DNA from: Endomychus coccineus
Lineage: Eukaryota > Arthropoda > Insecta > Coleoptera > Endomychidae
Length of the DNA: 64,000 bases
Direction of reading: 5' to 3'
Assembly: GCA_958510875.1 (NCBI GenBank)
Contig: OY294067.1
Coordinates: 107,478,921-107,542,920 of the forward strand
Part shown: piece after piece, positions 22,377-33,219 of the stretch
How positions within the stretch are numbered: position 1 is the stretch's first letter
How the letters are laid out: each line of letters starts with the position of its first letter
Translations under genes and position numbers: made by a program
Notes under the pieces: generated by a model
The model's input: the letters and a program-made list of their open reading frames with translations, nothing else
What the model was told of the DNA's origin: nothing
Database searches by the model: none

Positions 22377-22482
22377 CAATCTTTTACGTTTATTTATCTT
22401 TATAATCCTATGTTAAATTATCTAAGTTATCTTCATGATTCAGAAAATTTAATTCTATATCTCTTAAGTTACATACACGATA

Positions 22483-22513
22483 GTGGCCAATTAGGCAAAG
22501 AAACTTTAAACTT

Positions 22514-22520
<7 letters not shown>
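22483..22520 (+). repeat. 38-bp direct repeat flanking the PLE dimer, left copy
   Basis: Satellite-unit sequence starting GTGGCCAATTAGGC and ending TTGTTTATA. It recurs at 25021-25058 on the other side of the PLE pair. Confidence 0.85.
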
Positions 22521-22547
<27 letters not shown>

Positions 22548-22640
22548 TTTTGTTGATATTCTTGAACCATTTGTAATATTTGTATGTTTTCTTGGTATAT
22601 TGGTTCGTATATATACTGATAATGAAATAAAAATTCTGTT

Positions 22641-22680
22641 TTGACGTTTCGACAACGTTTATTGCCTTTATCAAAAATTG
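22641..22680 (-). ncRNA. Hammerhead-like motif in PLE copy 2
   Basis: Same variant core as copy 1: TTGATAA at 22668-22674, GAAA at 22647-22650. Confidence 0.45.
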
Positions 22681-23091
22681 TTAATTGAATTAGTGTTTCC
22701 ATGTAATTTAGAAAAGAATAGATGATTTCGATTAATGAAATGCGTCTGCAGCCGACTTGTGTTTTAAGATCCAATTAAAACTGCAGAAAACATTGGATCG
22801 GTTGTGAGTGAAAGAGTAATGTATGGCTAACTACAATTTGAAATAGATTGAATTTGATTAAATACAAGACATTCCAATATTGTACAATTATAAATATCTA
22901 TGAATTATTGTATGAATTAGTTACTCTATGATAAGTATTTCTATCATAACTATTCAAGTTTAAGATAATTCTATGGAATTTAACCTCAAAATTGTTACTC
23001 TATAGTGTCATAGTTAAATAATACTTCATCTTTTTTAGGTTGAATTTTAAATAGACAATGGAAAGTTGTACTTCAAATTAATAAAATTTTG

Positions 23092-23604
23092 TTAAGTTTG
23101 AATTAGATTATTGTACAGTTTCGAAAGATTGGAATCTATTTTGTCATTTACACAATTGTTCTTTTTAATTTGAATAGCTTCTAATATCAAACGTTTGTTG
23201 TCGTTTGTTTCAATATTTAAAATTTTCGTATTGTTGTAGTCGAAAGTATGGTTAGTGTCTTTCACATGTTTATTGAGCGCAGTTGATGAATTTTTGGTAT
23301 ATTTGTGGCCATTTAATCTTTTTTCGAGGTATTGTGAAGATTGGCCAATATATACCTTTTCGCAATCTTTGCAAGGGATGGAATAAACAGTATGGGTTAT
23401 TTTTTTGAAAGGTACGCTGCTTTTTAATTTTGTAAAGAGACTTTTCTGATTTAAATAACTCTTATAACATATATGTAGGTCATAAGGTTTCACTATATTA
23501 CAAATTTTCTCTGAAAGTCCACTGATATATGGTAGTGATATGTAATGCCTATCATTAGTTTTCTCATTATTGGTATTGATTCCACCAAATGAGTTATAAA
23601 ATTT
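23092..23604 (-). pseudogene. PLE copy 2: C-terminal RT tail and GIY-YIG domain
   Basis: About 170 residues equivalent to the last quarter of the copy 1 protein, from KFYNSFGG to the terminal NNLIQT. The GIY-YIG block ([15 protein letters not shown] and LEKRLNGHK) is undamaged. The RT catalytic part is absent because the copy is truncated at the junction. Without RT it is not an autonomous element. Confidence 0.9.
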
Positions 23605-23607
23605 TTT

Positions 23608-24444
23608 CACCATAAGTTACAATTTACGATTGAATTAGAAAATCATAACGAAATAAATTTTTTAGATTTAACTTTAGTAAGAAAATCAAATGATAACAAA
23701 ATTCTAACAAAATGGTATACCAAACCTACTTGGTCAGGAAGGTATACTAATTTCAATTCTAATATACCTAAAAAATATAAGAAAAATGTTATTATAAATC
23801 TAATAGATAGAGCTATTCGACTAAGTTCTCCTGAACTGAGAACTATATCTATTACAAAAACAAAAGAAACTTTAATAAGAAATGGTTATCCCATTGATTT
23901 AGTAAATTCGATAACTAAAGACAAAATTCATAAATTTTATAACTCATTTGGTGGAATCAATACCAATAATGAGAAAACTAATGATAGACATTACATATCA
24001 CTACCATATATCAGTGGACTTTCAGAGAAAATTTGTAATATAGTGAAACCTTATGACCTACATATATGTCATAAGAGTTATTTAAATCAGAAAAGTCTCT
24101 TTACAAAATTAAAAAGCAGCGTACCTTTCAAAAAAATAACCCATACTGTTTATTCCATCCCTTGCAAAGATTGCGAAAAGGTATATATTGGCCAATCTTC
24201 ACAATACCTCGAAAAAAGATTAAATGGCCACAAATATACCAAAAATTCATCAACTGCGCTCAATAAACATGTGAAAGACACTAACCATACTTTCGACTAC
24301 AACAATACAAAAATTTTAAATATTGAAACAAACGACAACAAACGTTTGATATTAGAATCTATTCAAATTAAAAAGAACAATTGTGTAAATGACAAAATAG
24401 ATTCCAATCTTTCGAAACTGTACAATAATCTAATTCAAACTTAA
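23608..24444 (+). pseudogene. PLE copy 3: RT C-terminal part and GIY-YIG domain
   Basis: Open frame equivalent to residues about 386-663 of the copy 1 frame (HHKLQFTIE onward). It begins just after the YVDD box, so the catalytic aspartates are missing. It runs without stops through the thumb-like region ([14 protein letters not shown] and the LSSPELRTI stretch) and the whole GIY-YIG domain. No ATG occurs in the first part, as expected of a truncated copy. Confidence 0.9.
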
Positions 24445-24854
24445 CAAAATTTTATTAATTTGAAGTACCACTTTCCATTGTCTATTTAAAATTCAACCTA
24501 AAAAAGATGAAGTATTATTTAACTATGACACTATAGAGTAACAATTTTGAGGTTAAATTCCATAGAATTATCTTAAACTTGAATAGTTATGATAGAAATA
24601 CTTATCATAGAGTAACTAATTCATACAATAATTCATAGATATTTATAATTGTACAATATTGGAATGTCTTGTATTTAATCAAATTCAATCTATTTCAAAT
24701 TGTAGTTAGCCATACATTACTCTTTCACTCACAACCGATCCAATGTTTTCTGCAGTTTTAATTGGATCTTAAAACACAAGTCGGCTGCAGACGCATTTCA
24801 TTAATCGAAATCATCTATTCTTTTCTAAATTACATGGAAACACTAATTCAATTA

Positions 24855-24898
24855 ACAATTTTTGATAAAGGCAATAAACGTTGTCGAAACGTCAAAAC
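24855..24898 (+). ncRNA. Hammerhead-like motif in PLE copy 3
   Basis: TTGATAA 24862-24868, stem GGCAA/TTGTC, GAAA 24886-24889, then CGTC as a possible cleavage site. Confidence 0.45.
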
Positions 24899-24952
24899 AG
24901 AATTTTTATTTCATTATCAGTATATATACGAACCAATATACCAAGAAAACAT

Positions 24953-24956
<4 letters not shown>

Positions 24957-25019
<63 letters not shown>
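24957..25019. repeat. (TA)n tract
   Basis: TA run at the 3' end of PLE copy 3. Confidence 0.9.
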
Positions 25020-25020
<1 letters not shown>

Positions 25021-25021
<1 letters not shown>

Positions 25022-25051
25022 TGGCCAATTAGGCAAAGAAACTTTAAACTT

Positions 25052-25058
<7 letters not shown>
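25021..25058 (+). repeat. 38-bp direct repeat flanking the PLE dimer, right copy
   Basis: Same satellite segment as 22483-22520. It is followed by a second TA run (25054-25091) and then the outer right TIR. Confidence 0.85.
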
Positions 25059-25093
<35 letters not shown>

Positions 25094-25106
25094 ATTCTAG
25101 GGGAAG

Positions 25107-25407
25107 TAATGATTGCAAACACTCCAAATTTGAACCAAAGCTTTCTTGAACATGGACAATAAAAGGGTCCAACTTCCAAACCTCAGTCACAAGTCTGAGG
25201 GGTTGAAAAAGATTAAAACTTCAAAACTGACCTAAAAAAAGGACCAGAAACCAGTTTTTGGGATTTTTGGGATGGTTTCGCCAAATATTCCTTGTAGAAA
25301 TTCTGGAATATCATTACTCTTATCACAAGAAACAACTTTTCCCACCTCCCCAACCTTTATCAAATTTTTACGAACCTCGCCTGTTTTTTCCGTAGAATGA
25401 CTCCACT
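25107..25407 (-). repeat. Right TIR, outer part, of the H2A-bearing element
   Basis: Inverse of 11115-11413 with a few percent divergence; includes the GGGATTTTTGGGATGG stretch. Confidence 0.88.
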
Positions 25408-25960
25408 AATAGAAACAACTCTTCTAACAGGATTAGTTTAATATAGCCACTGAAATTTTCATTCTAAATTTGAAGTACAATATATTGCATAAATATTCCC
25501 ATTTTGCAAAAGATTTTTCATCCAATAGACAATTTGTTAGACATTATATAGAATTTTAATTGATACGATTTATTCAACCATTTAATTACAATAATTGTGT
25601 AAAGTGGCATTCTCATAGTTAATAAAAGGACAGCTGCTGCGTTACGTCTTGCGTCGTCTTAAAACCAAGTTGCGTCTTGTGAACAAAAATTGTAAGCCGG
25701 GTTGCGTCCTGTGGTCAAAACAGGTTAATTGAAATACATACCATATATTATAGGTAACAGAAAACTGAAAAAACTCAAGAAATTCAATGGGGAAGATAAA
25801 AAGGTACATTTTGACCCAAAAAATACGAATATACCATTTTTAATAAATTTTTACGGTTTTATGACCATTGTTTGGCATGTGCATACCTTAAAACTAGCCA
25901 CAAACTATCTGCAACACGCCCTGAACCTACTTATTGCTTTATATTGGTTGAGATGTTAGC
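25408..25960. other. Unassigned sequence
   Basis: No gene recognised. Three loose repeats of a GTTGCGTCxTGTG-like word lie at about 25640-25710. Confidence 0.35.
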
Positions 25961-25974
25961 GGGCCTAATAGAAA

Positions 25975-27500
25975 GTTCAGTGTACTTAGCCAAAGACCCT
26001 TGTATACTATCCACTGCTACGTTCCTCGGGGGTATTTGAATACCACGCTCCTCGGTAGAATCCTATGATCTGCTTTACGCTTAAATCCTATGTCATCGGC
26101 CGTGATGAATCCCGGACGTAGCTAGCTGAACCTGTTCCGAATGAGCGCAGGACATTCACAAAAAAAGTGGGTTGACGACTCCAATTTGTTTCCCTCGCAT
26201 CTCATACAGAAGGGAATGTCACTTTTCCCTACTGCATCAGATTTTCGTGACCTGTAAAGATCTCGGAGATTATCCTGATGGTTTGCCCACAGCAGTTTCG
26301 CAGTTCGGCAGCCGTCAATGCATCTCCATGCTGAGGCATGTTGATCTTTCAGATGGTTCCGCAAGATCTGTATACCCCCGTTGTGGGGATACTAGCAATG
26401 GGGTCTTCGGGACCTTCTAATCTGGCCCCATGTCTGGCCAGTTTTCGCTCTACAATTCCCTTTCCAACCTGGTCACTGGTCAGGTTGGGCCTGTTTCCAC
26501 CGGCAAGTCTGTTGAGGATTTCCTTGACAAGTGTCGAAAACACAATCGGGCTTTTCGAAGCGTTGAGTGCCGCTCGACTGTTCCAACAGATCCAGATGTT
26601 CCTATTTATCTTACCAAAGCCGAGTAGCTTATTCACACATCAGCATTTGGAAAGCATTTCGCCTTGAAATACTGTGTTGCGATCGCCCATTCGCACGAAG
26701 TAGCCATCAATATATCGAGGACAGCAAAAGCCTGATCCGTCTCATGTGTTTGTTCTAGACACATCCGTATACCAAATTTTGCGGTGCTTTAGCGTGCGAC
26801 CAATTTCACATTCTTTTCTCGACGGGAAGACGACCCTGAAATGCTGCTCCGCGAACCACAGAGCTTTGATTATGTCCTCCGATTCTAATCGCAGTCTTTC
26901 AGGATGCTCCCTAAATAGACGGGATTGGTCTGCACCACATTTTTTCAGGGAGTCATTCCAGTAGGCCTGTGGACTTCTATCATCGCGAAATTCCTCATCG
27001 TCATCGATGTGGGTAGTACGTCCAACAAGGCCCTCAATAATACAGTCGGTGTACTCTTCCTCTTGGATGTAATGCGTCTGAGGAAGAGTCCCTGTATTCT
27101 AACCAGAAGTATCTGGACTGTAACCAGTTCGGTTCTTTCCCACCAAACGAGAACTGCATTACTGAGTCTTGGCATAATAATTGCTGAGTAGATCCACATC
27201 AGCTGCTTAGGCTCCGCCCCATACATCACTCAATGCCAATTGCTCTCTCACACTGTCAAAAGATTATAATAGCATTTTGGCATCCAGTTGTTTCTGCCAG
27301 AGTGGTTTTTTGTTCAGAATATCTTCCCGATATTTCGCCGTCTCGGAAAAGTCAACTGACTTCACCACGATTACTATTTTCTTCAGAGGCTCGATTTCTT
27401 AACTTCTGGAGAATATGATAATGGTAGTTTTCTCCGGCTGAATGGAGAGTTTGTTCTCTCTACACCAAACTAGTATAACTATTAAGGATTGTTGAACAAG
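25975..27500 (-). pseudogene. LINE relic: RT C-terminus, RNase H and zinc finger, 5'-truncated
   Basis: Read on the minus strand from 27500, pieces in several frames give the LINE RT thumb (CRENKLSIQPEKTT), then PKQLMWIYSAIIMPRLSNAVLVWWE, then an RNase H domain from about 26790 (WYTDVSRTNT). A Cys-His finger (CMRCEGNKLESSTHFFCECPAL) lies near 26140-26200. This combination is typical of RNase H-bearing non-LTR retrotransposons of the R1/I/LOA group. The RNase H third acidic position reads WNSRAAL where an Asp is expected. Several stops and frameshifts mean it is long dead. The 3' end near 25975 is not marked by a clear tail. Confidence 0.82.
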
Positions 27501-27956
27501 CTCCTGCAAGGTACCTTACCTACTTACCAAGTTTCCTAAATATCGGACCTGTATAAAAATATTCGAACCTGTATAAAAATATTCGTGGGTTCAGCTTGTT
27601 TTAGATCATCGCTTAGTAGACTATCTTTCTGTTCTCTTTTTCTCCTGATTATTACGAAGAACAATTTTTAATAAATTCCTATCCTATCCTATTATATATA
27701 TCCAATATATCACTATGTCAATTCAGAAACAAATAGAATCTTTCTGTTTCTTCATCCAAAGAATAATATTGGAATTTAACTTACATAAATAGTTATATAA
27801 AATAATCAACATATTCAAAATTAATAGGTATATAATAGTTATATAATAGTTGTATACTCAACAATAATATAAGTATCTCAAATCAATACATTTCTCATTT
27901 TTCGAAGTACCTGAGGGTTACACAAGCAAAAGTAATAGAAATATTGCAAATCAATA
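27501..27956. other. Unassigned AT-rich sequence
   Basis: No gene. A 23-bp word containing ACCTGTATAAAAATATTCG is directly duplicated at about 27548-27595, and there are short TCCTA and TATA runs near 27690. Confidence 0.4.
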
Positions 27957-27958
27957 TA

Positions 27959-28961
27959 CCGGGATATCAAAAATTATCTTGGTCAAGGATGGTTGTGAAA
28001 TCTAGAACGTGTGTCTTACTTTACGTTTGAAATAATTATGTCATTGTCACACTGACATCATCAATAACCTACAAATTTCATACCTATTTATTTCAGTTGT
28101 AAAACAATAATGAACTACAAATTAAAAATTATCTTGGTCAAGGGTGATTGTGGAATGTAAAACGAAATGTTAACTCTGAACCTTTTACAAGGTCGCAATA
28201 GCCGCAGACGGGGTCTAAAACTGTTTTAAATTGGTTAATTTTCGATAAATCGAATGACGTTCACGTGAGGAGCGCGTAGCTCGCGAGTTAGAAAAGTGCA
28301 AATCTTCGGAACATAGAACGTCTTTACGAGGACTTTTCGCATGCGGTTTTCACTCCATGTCGTTAGTTTATGAACGGGGCCAACTAAGTAGCATAGTCTC
28401 GGGCCCCAAAATGTCGATTAAATGTGAAAATTTGATTAAAATAGGAACAGATACTCCCAGGTCTCAGCTACACGCTTCTAACGTGCGACGTTCCAAAGGG
28501 AATTTTCTAGCTACTAAAATATACCCGAAAGCGGTTAAAAGCTAGCGGCCTATAGCCGAAAACACTTTATTACAACTGGCGCCGGCCGCACGGGGCATAA
28601 AACGGCCCCGAATTAATAAGATCGAGGTAAAAAGTATAAACTCTAACTGACGCGTAGCGAGCTCCTCGAGGCATATGTCAAAATGATTGCGTTCGTAGCT
28701 AATTACATAGGACGTCTGGCGTTCATGCAATTGTGTTTTTATACAATTCGAACCTTCTAATTCCGATAGGCCACGTGAAAATCCCGGAGTCTAAAGCGCT
28801 AGAGACTTCTGAGTGTTATAACATTGGTATAAAATAGCGAAATTTCTCACTTTTAGAAACTTCAAATTAATTAATTTGACACAAGTTTTGATAACGTAAA
28901 GTAAGACACACGTTTTAGATTCCAAAACCACCCTTGACCAAGATAATTTTTGATATCCCGG
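27959..28961. mobile_element. 1-kb non-autonomous TIR element
   Basis: TIRs of about 70 bp begin CCGGGATATCAAAAATTATC and end with its inverse, flanked by TA on both sides (27957-27958 and 28962-28963). A partial third copy of the TIR lies at about 28116-28163. The interior is richer in G and C than its surroundings and contains AACTGGCGCCGG at 28574-28585, like a gypsy LTR-to-primer-site junction. No coding frame is recognised. Confidence 0.8.
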
Positions 28962-28963
28962 TA

Positions 28964-30280
28964 TTTCTCGTTTTGGTGTATCAATTACAACTATGTTATT
29001 CAATTCGATTCTAATGTTCACAAAAATCTCCAGAACTATTTGATATTAACGATGATTCATACAATAGCTCATCATCTATACTATAAATATTGATATAATG
29101 GAACTTTTTCAAAAACAATTGAAAACGTCAATAATTCTACAATTCCACGCTAACAATGAATATATTCATTTCTCAATTGTTAGATAACAATTTATTTGGT
29201 CGGACTTACTTTTGATAGGAGGTTCCTCGTTCTTCTCAGAAAATTCATTCTTCGGAAAAACACACCTACCAATCACTATCGGGATTTCTAATCTTGATGT
29301 ATCAAATATCTCAAAAGCATTTTATTTCTATCAGTCATCTCAGAACGATGTTTATGTAACTTGACTTCAAGATAAGCTCCAAATATAAAAATTAGTATCT
29401 AAGTAACTTGTAAAACAGATTAGTGATTATTATTCTGATTATTCTAATTCTGAAATTAAGACCGATTTCAAATTATTTAAAACTGCTATTAACTTCTTTC
29501 TTTAGAATAAACATTCCTGGAAAACTTCATAACCATCAATTTAGCTACTATGTGCTGTATCCACTTTTCGAATTTGATAACAGTTTTCGAAATAAAACAC
29601 ATATTTGGCGACATTCTTCTAAGAAATTCCTAAACAGTTGTTGCAAGTAACATAATCAAACTTGATTAATTAACTGAATTTTCCTTCATGTAAGGCAGTG
29701 ATAAAATACATGGATTAGAACTGTAGCTAAAATTGCTTGTAACCGTATCTACTAAATTGCGAAGAGTTAAGGAAAGTGAAGGGTAAGCCTAATCCAAAAC
29801 TAAACGATATATCCTTCGTCTTGTCTCTGGAGAGAATAAGGCCGGTTCACGAGTGTGTAATAGAGATTTGATTTATAATAAAGCAATGTTATACAATATT
29901 AATCCATCTCGTAGATAGTTATATTTCCCGAAGGGCTGAACCGACATTGTTCACCTGGATCCCTTACGTAAGATAACTTACTGAATAATCCAAGAGTATG
30001 ATGATGAGAAGGTATCTTATAACGCTTCATTCAACCCGGTCAACCGTAAACAGGCAATCAACTTGGTTCAACCGTTAGAGTACAAAAGCAATATGAATTC
30101 AACACGCCATTTAAAACTGATGTAGATTCTGAACACCTATGAAATGTGATTGTTTAACTGAGAGAGCTCCAGTTCATATAAAATTTTACTTAGGGATTCA
30201 TTACCAGCAATCCCAAAATAGACAGGTACTTTTATTCCAATTCAACCAGCCCCCAACATTGTTGTAAGTACACCAATTAA
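28964..30280. other. Unassigned sequence
   Basis: 1.3 kb without recognisable gene, repeat or end structure. Confidence 0.4.
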
Positions 30281-30458
30281 GCTTCTTCTTGCAAAATACG
30301 AGGAAATATGGTTAAGTTATTGGTGGAAGATTATATAGGATATGTGGATGAGAAGTATTCAGAGAATTTCCGTACATTATCCAGAAAAATTTGACTCATT
30401 CGTCATGAATATCGTAATAATTATCATCTTCCGATGATATTTACGAATTAGAGACAGG

Positions 30459-30645
30459 AAGGGTCAGGAGAGAAGGTCACTTCCAACAGCTCGTTGATAT
30501 GGATCAGAGAAAAGTTGGTTCCGTGATAGGTCCCTGTGGAACACTAGCGTTCATAGCTATTGTATGGGAGGAGACTCCATCTACCAGCACATGAAATGAT
30601 CTATCTGAAAGAGTCGATAGAAAACGAAATACTTTGGTCGGCCGA
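30459..30645 (-). pseudogene. LINE reverse transcriptase fragment, first duplicate
   Basis: The minus strand encodes FLSTLSDRSFHVLVDG, then NASVPQGPITEPTFSLIHINELL. This is the RT motif (VPQGSVLSPTLFLLFIND type) of Jockey/CR1-like elements. Flanking sequence decays at once on both sides. Confidence 0.75.
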
Positions 30646-31263
30646 TCTTATGATGGAAATTTCCCAAAGAGCCAAACTCAAATACTTTGGAGTAGAACAT
30701 AATATCTAATATACTAAAATAATAAAGATTTGCCAGTGAAAAACACCGTAGCTGTATGCCTATGAACATTAGATGATAAGATGGGGATATTTCAACGCAG
30801 AACATTTTCTGTCATATCCTAGCCAATCGAAGTTCGATTATTAATTAGCTTCTAGACTCCGAAATGTCCTGACTGAGATGGTTTGGTTACGAAAACATCT
30901 CCTTTTCCACTGAGTTGTTAAGCGAACGGGTTCTGCTAGCATGGACCGGCCAACAAGATCATATTTTTAATGGGAATATTAATTCAATGCTGTTTTGTTT
31001 GCGCATTAGTATGCGCAAACAACCAAACATCTTAACTTTATCGCCTTTTGATACATTGATTCATAATGTCCATTGACATGGAATTGCTTCTTCTTGCAAA
31101 ATACGAGGAAATATGGTTAAGTTATTGGTGGAAGATTATATAGGATATGTGGATGAGAAGTATTCAGAGAATTTCCGTACATTATCTAGAAAAATTTGAC
31201 TCATTCGTCATGAATATCGTAATAATTATCATCTTCCGATGATATGTACGAATTAGAGACAGG

Positions 31264-31450
31264 AAGGGTCAGGAGAGAAGGTCACTTCCAACAGCTCGTT
31301 GATATGGATCAGAGAAAAGTTGGTTCCGTGATAGGTCCCTGTGGAACACTAGCGTTCATAGCTATTGTATGGGAGGAGACTCCATCTACCAGCACATGAA
31401 ATGATCTATCTGAAAGAGTCGATAGAAAACGAAATACTTTGGTCGGCCGA
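31264..31450 (-). pseudogene. LINE reverse transcriptase fragment, second duplicate
   Basis: Same fragment as 30459-30645, copied by the tandem duplication; no independent decay is visible in it. Confidence 0.75.
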
Positions 31451-31880
31451 TCTTATGATGGAAATTTCCCAAAGAGCCAAACTCAAATACTTTGGAGTAG
31501 AACATAATATCTAATATACTAAAATAATAAAGATTTGCCAGTGAAAAACACCGTAGCTGTATGCCTATGAACATTAGATGATAAGATGGGGATATTTCAA
31601 CGCAGAACATTTTCTGTCATATCCTAGCCAATCGAAGTTCGATTATTAATTAGCTTCTAGACTCCGAAATGTCCTGACTGAGATGGTTTGGTTACGAAAA
31701 CATCTCCTTTTTCACTGAGTTGTTAAGCGAACGGGTTCTGCTAGCATGGACCGGCCAACAAGATCATATTTTTAATGGGAATATTAATTCAATTGCGCAT
31801 TAGTATGCGCAAACAACCAAACATCTTAACTTTATCGCCTTTTGATACATTGATTCATAATGTCCATTGACATAGAATTG

Positions 31881-32739
31881 TTCACAATAGTTTCTGAATT
31901 AACACTAACAAGGCTTCATAGATTTGAACGTAGTACGAATAGAATACAATGTTAGTTGGTAAAAATTTTATCAACGGTGCGTATTAGCATTATTTCCCAT
32001 GAGACGACGCGTCCCCTGGAAATTATATGCCGAATCTCGGAACCCAATGTCCCATGGCATTACTGCGCTGGACACTCGCTTGCGCTAGACAACACCAACT
32101 GAATATCCAAGAGTCTGAATGCAGTATGAGTGAATTCGCATTATATCAGGGACAATGTATCCTGCAGTTCGGCGCTATCGTCTAATACGCATAGCCAGTT
32201 TAACATTAAGAGTATGTTAACGCAATTTTGCAATAACGGTAATGCTGTTAAGATCCAATATAAATTTACCCGCGTTTTTTGCTGGAACGCAACACTCCAC
32301 CGTTAGTACGCTCCGAATGCAAGAATTATCTTGGCTAAATTTGCTTTGGAGAATGAAGCATCCGTAGGTATTTCGTATGGATGTGGATGTATCATATATC
32401 AACAGTTATAACTAAGTACATCAGTAATAACTCAACCCAATGAACATTGAAGAAGAAAACTCAGACATACTATGCACTGAACGACCTTCTCATCCACTAC
32501 GTATAAATGAAGCAACTATCTTAAAATCGAATTTCACAATTTGCACTTCACCATCCAAATATCGGCCATAACAATGTATGAAATTAATCTATGTCTTCGC
32601 CAATTGACAACTGTTACACAAGTGCAGTCATAACGTTGACAAATGCAAATCTGCGAAAATATTGCAATCAAGACGAGACATCGGTGTGCAGCCAACATCT
32701 TAGTTCAGACGGAAAATTTAATCCGGTTGACATCTGGGT
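31881..32739. other. Unassigned sequence
   Basis: No gene or repeat recognised. An open stretch at 32591-32830 resembles no family known to me. Confidence 0.35.
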
Positions 32740-33172
32740 CGAAGAGGATCCATTAAGGGGGACCCTCGTAGAAGGAAGTCACTGCCTAATACATGAGGTT
32801 TCCAAAAACTACCTCGACCCCTCCCTTTAAAGCATACAAAAACAAATTTTGATAAAATTTCGCGAACTTGATCGCCAAAATAAGAGAAAAGTCACTGTTT
32901 ACATGAGTGTTAGATTCAACTACCCCAAACCCCTTACTCACCCCTTAAGACATACAAGTAACAGTATTGATGAAACTTGCACACTCCACCTTTAAAATAA
33001 GAGAGAAGTCACCATCTATATGAGATTTTGGAAAAACTTCCCTATTTTTATTGCCCACCCATTGACGCATAAAATTAGCGACTTTGAGAGAAATTGTCAC
33101 ACTTGACCTCTAAAACAAGAGGAAAGTCAGTTTCTACATAATGTTTCCGAATAACTCATTCTTCCATTCGGT
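32740..33172. repeat. Degenerate 117-bp tandem repeat
   Basis: Four diverged units, with the AAGTCACYxTxTACATGAG-like word recurring at about 32775, 32890, 33007 and 33124. Confidence 0.7.
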
Positions 33173-33219
33173 AAATTCCTGCTAATGCTGCAAGCAGAAT
33201 CCTAGGATTGACCCTCGTG

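Larger units (their letters stand above)
16958..22516. repeat. 473-bp tandem repeat array with a tRNA-like gene in each unit
   Basis: Thirteen units, mostly 473 bp apart and very similar, form orientation blocks: three minus, four plus, four minus, two plus. Switch points lie near 18269, at the TA tract 19996-20024, and near 21667. Each unit has one tRNA-like gene with a TATA-like AT stretch upstream and TTTT about 8 bases downstream. It also has a spacer with the near-palindromic element around GATCTATGGTAGGG and GATCATTGATG. PLE copies bound the array on both sides. Confidence 0.92.
22516..24957. mobile_element. Head-to-head pair of 5'-truncated Penelope-like elements
   Basis: A minus-strand copy (about 22546-23604) and a plus-strand copy (about 23605-24956) meet 5' to 5' at about 23605 with a few T's of shared sequence. 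Both have the full PLE 3' region and both outer ends abut (TA)n. The pair is flanked by a 38-bp direct repeat of the satellite (22483-22520 and 25021-25058), the size of a large target duplication. The simplest reading is a single insertion event that joined two truncated cDNAs. Confidence 0.85.
11115..25407. mobile_element. Long-TIR element carrying histone H2A, split by later insertions
   Basis: Outer ends AGTGGAGTCATTCTACGG (11115) and its inverse (ending 25407) are flanked by TA on each side if the first A and last T are counted in the duplication. The left arm reads 11115-11511 and continues at 12387-12640 after a nested palindromic element. The right arm reads inward from 25407 to about 25107 and then continues at about 13800-13447. 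The two right-arm pieces meet at a shared TGCAA. So the original element was roughly 3 kb with a core of H2A-derived DNA (12641-13307). The 11.3 kb between 13.8 and 25.1 kb, holding PLEs and the tRNA-like array, arrived later. This reconstruction is inferred from the repeat pairing. Confidence 0.65.
30281..31880 (+). repeat. Recent tandem duplication of about 0.8 kb
   Basis: 30281-31085 and 31086-31880 match at about 99%. The second copy lacks 11 bases near 31793 and there are a handful of substitutions. The junction shares GAATTG and GCTTCTTCTT words. Confidence 0.95.

Noticed and set aside
16958..22516. CRISPR-like array
   Set aside because: Units are 473 bp, nearly identical throughout, flip orientation and contain tRNA-like genes in eukaryotic DNA; no short repeat with unique spacers.
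11115..25407. Polinton/Maverick, suggested by AG...CT ends and long TIRs
   Set aside because: No 6-bp target duplication and no polymerase, integrase or capsid genes; TA borders fit better.
26172..27191. Several plus-strand open frames of 60-110 codons
   Set aside because: They are antisense to the LINE RT/RNase H relic, whose minus-strand motifs explain the sequence.
30581..30805. 74-codon minus frames in each duplicate
   Set aside because: They are in the wrong frame relative to the LINE RT motif at the same place.
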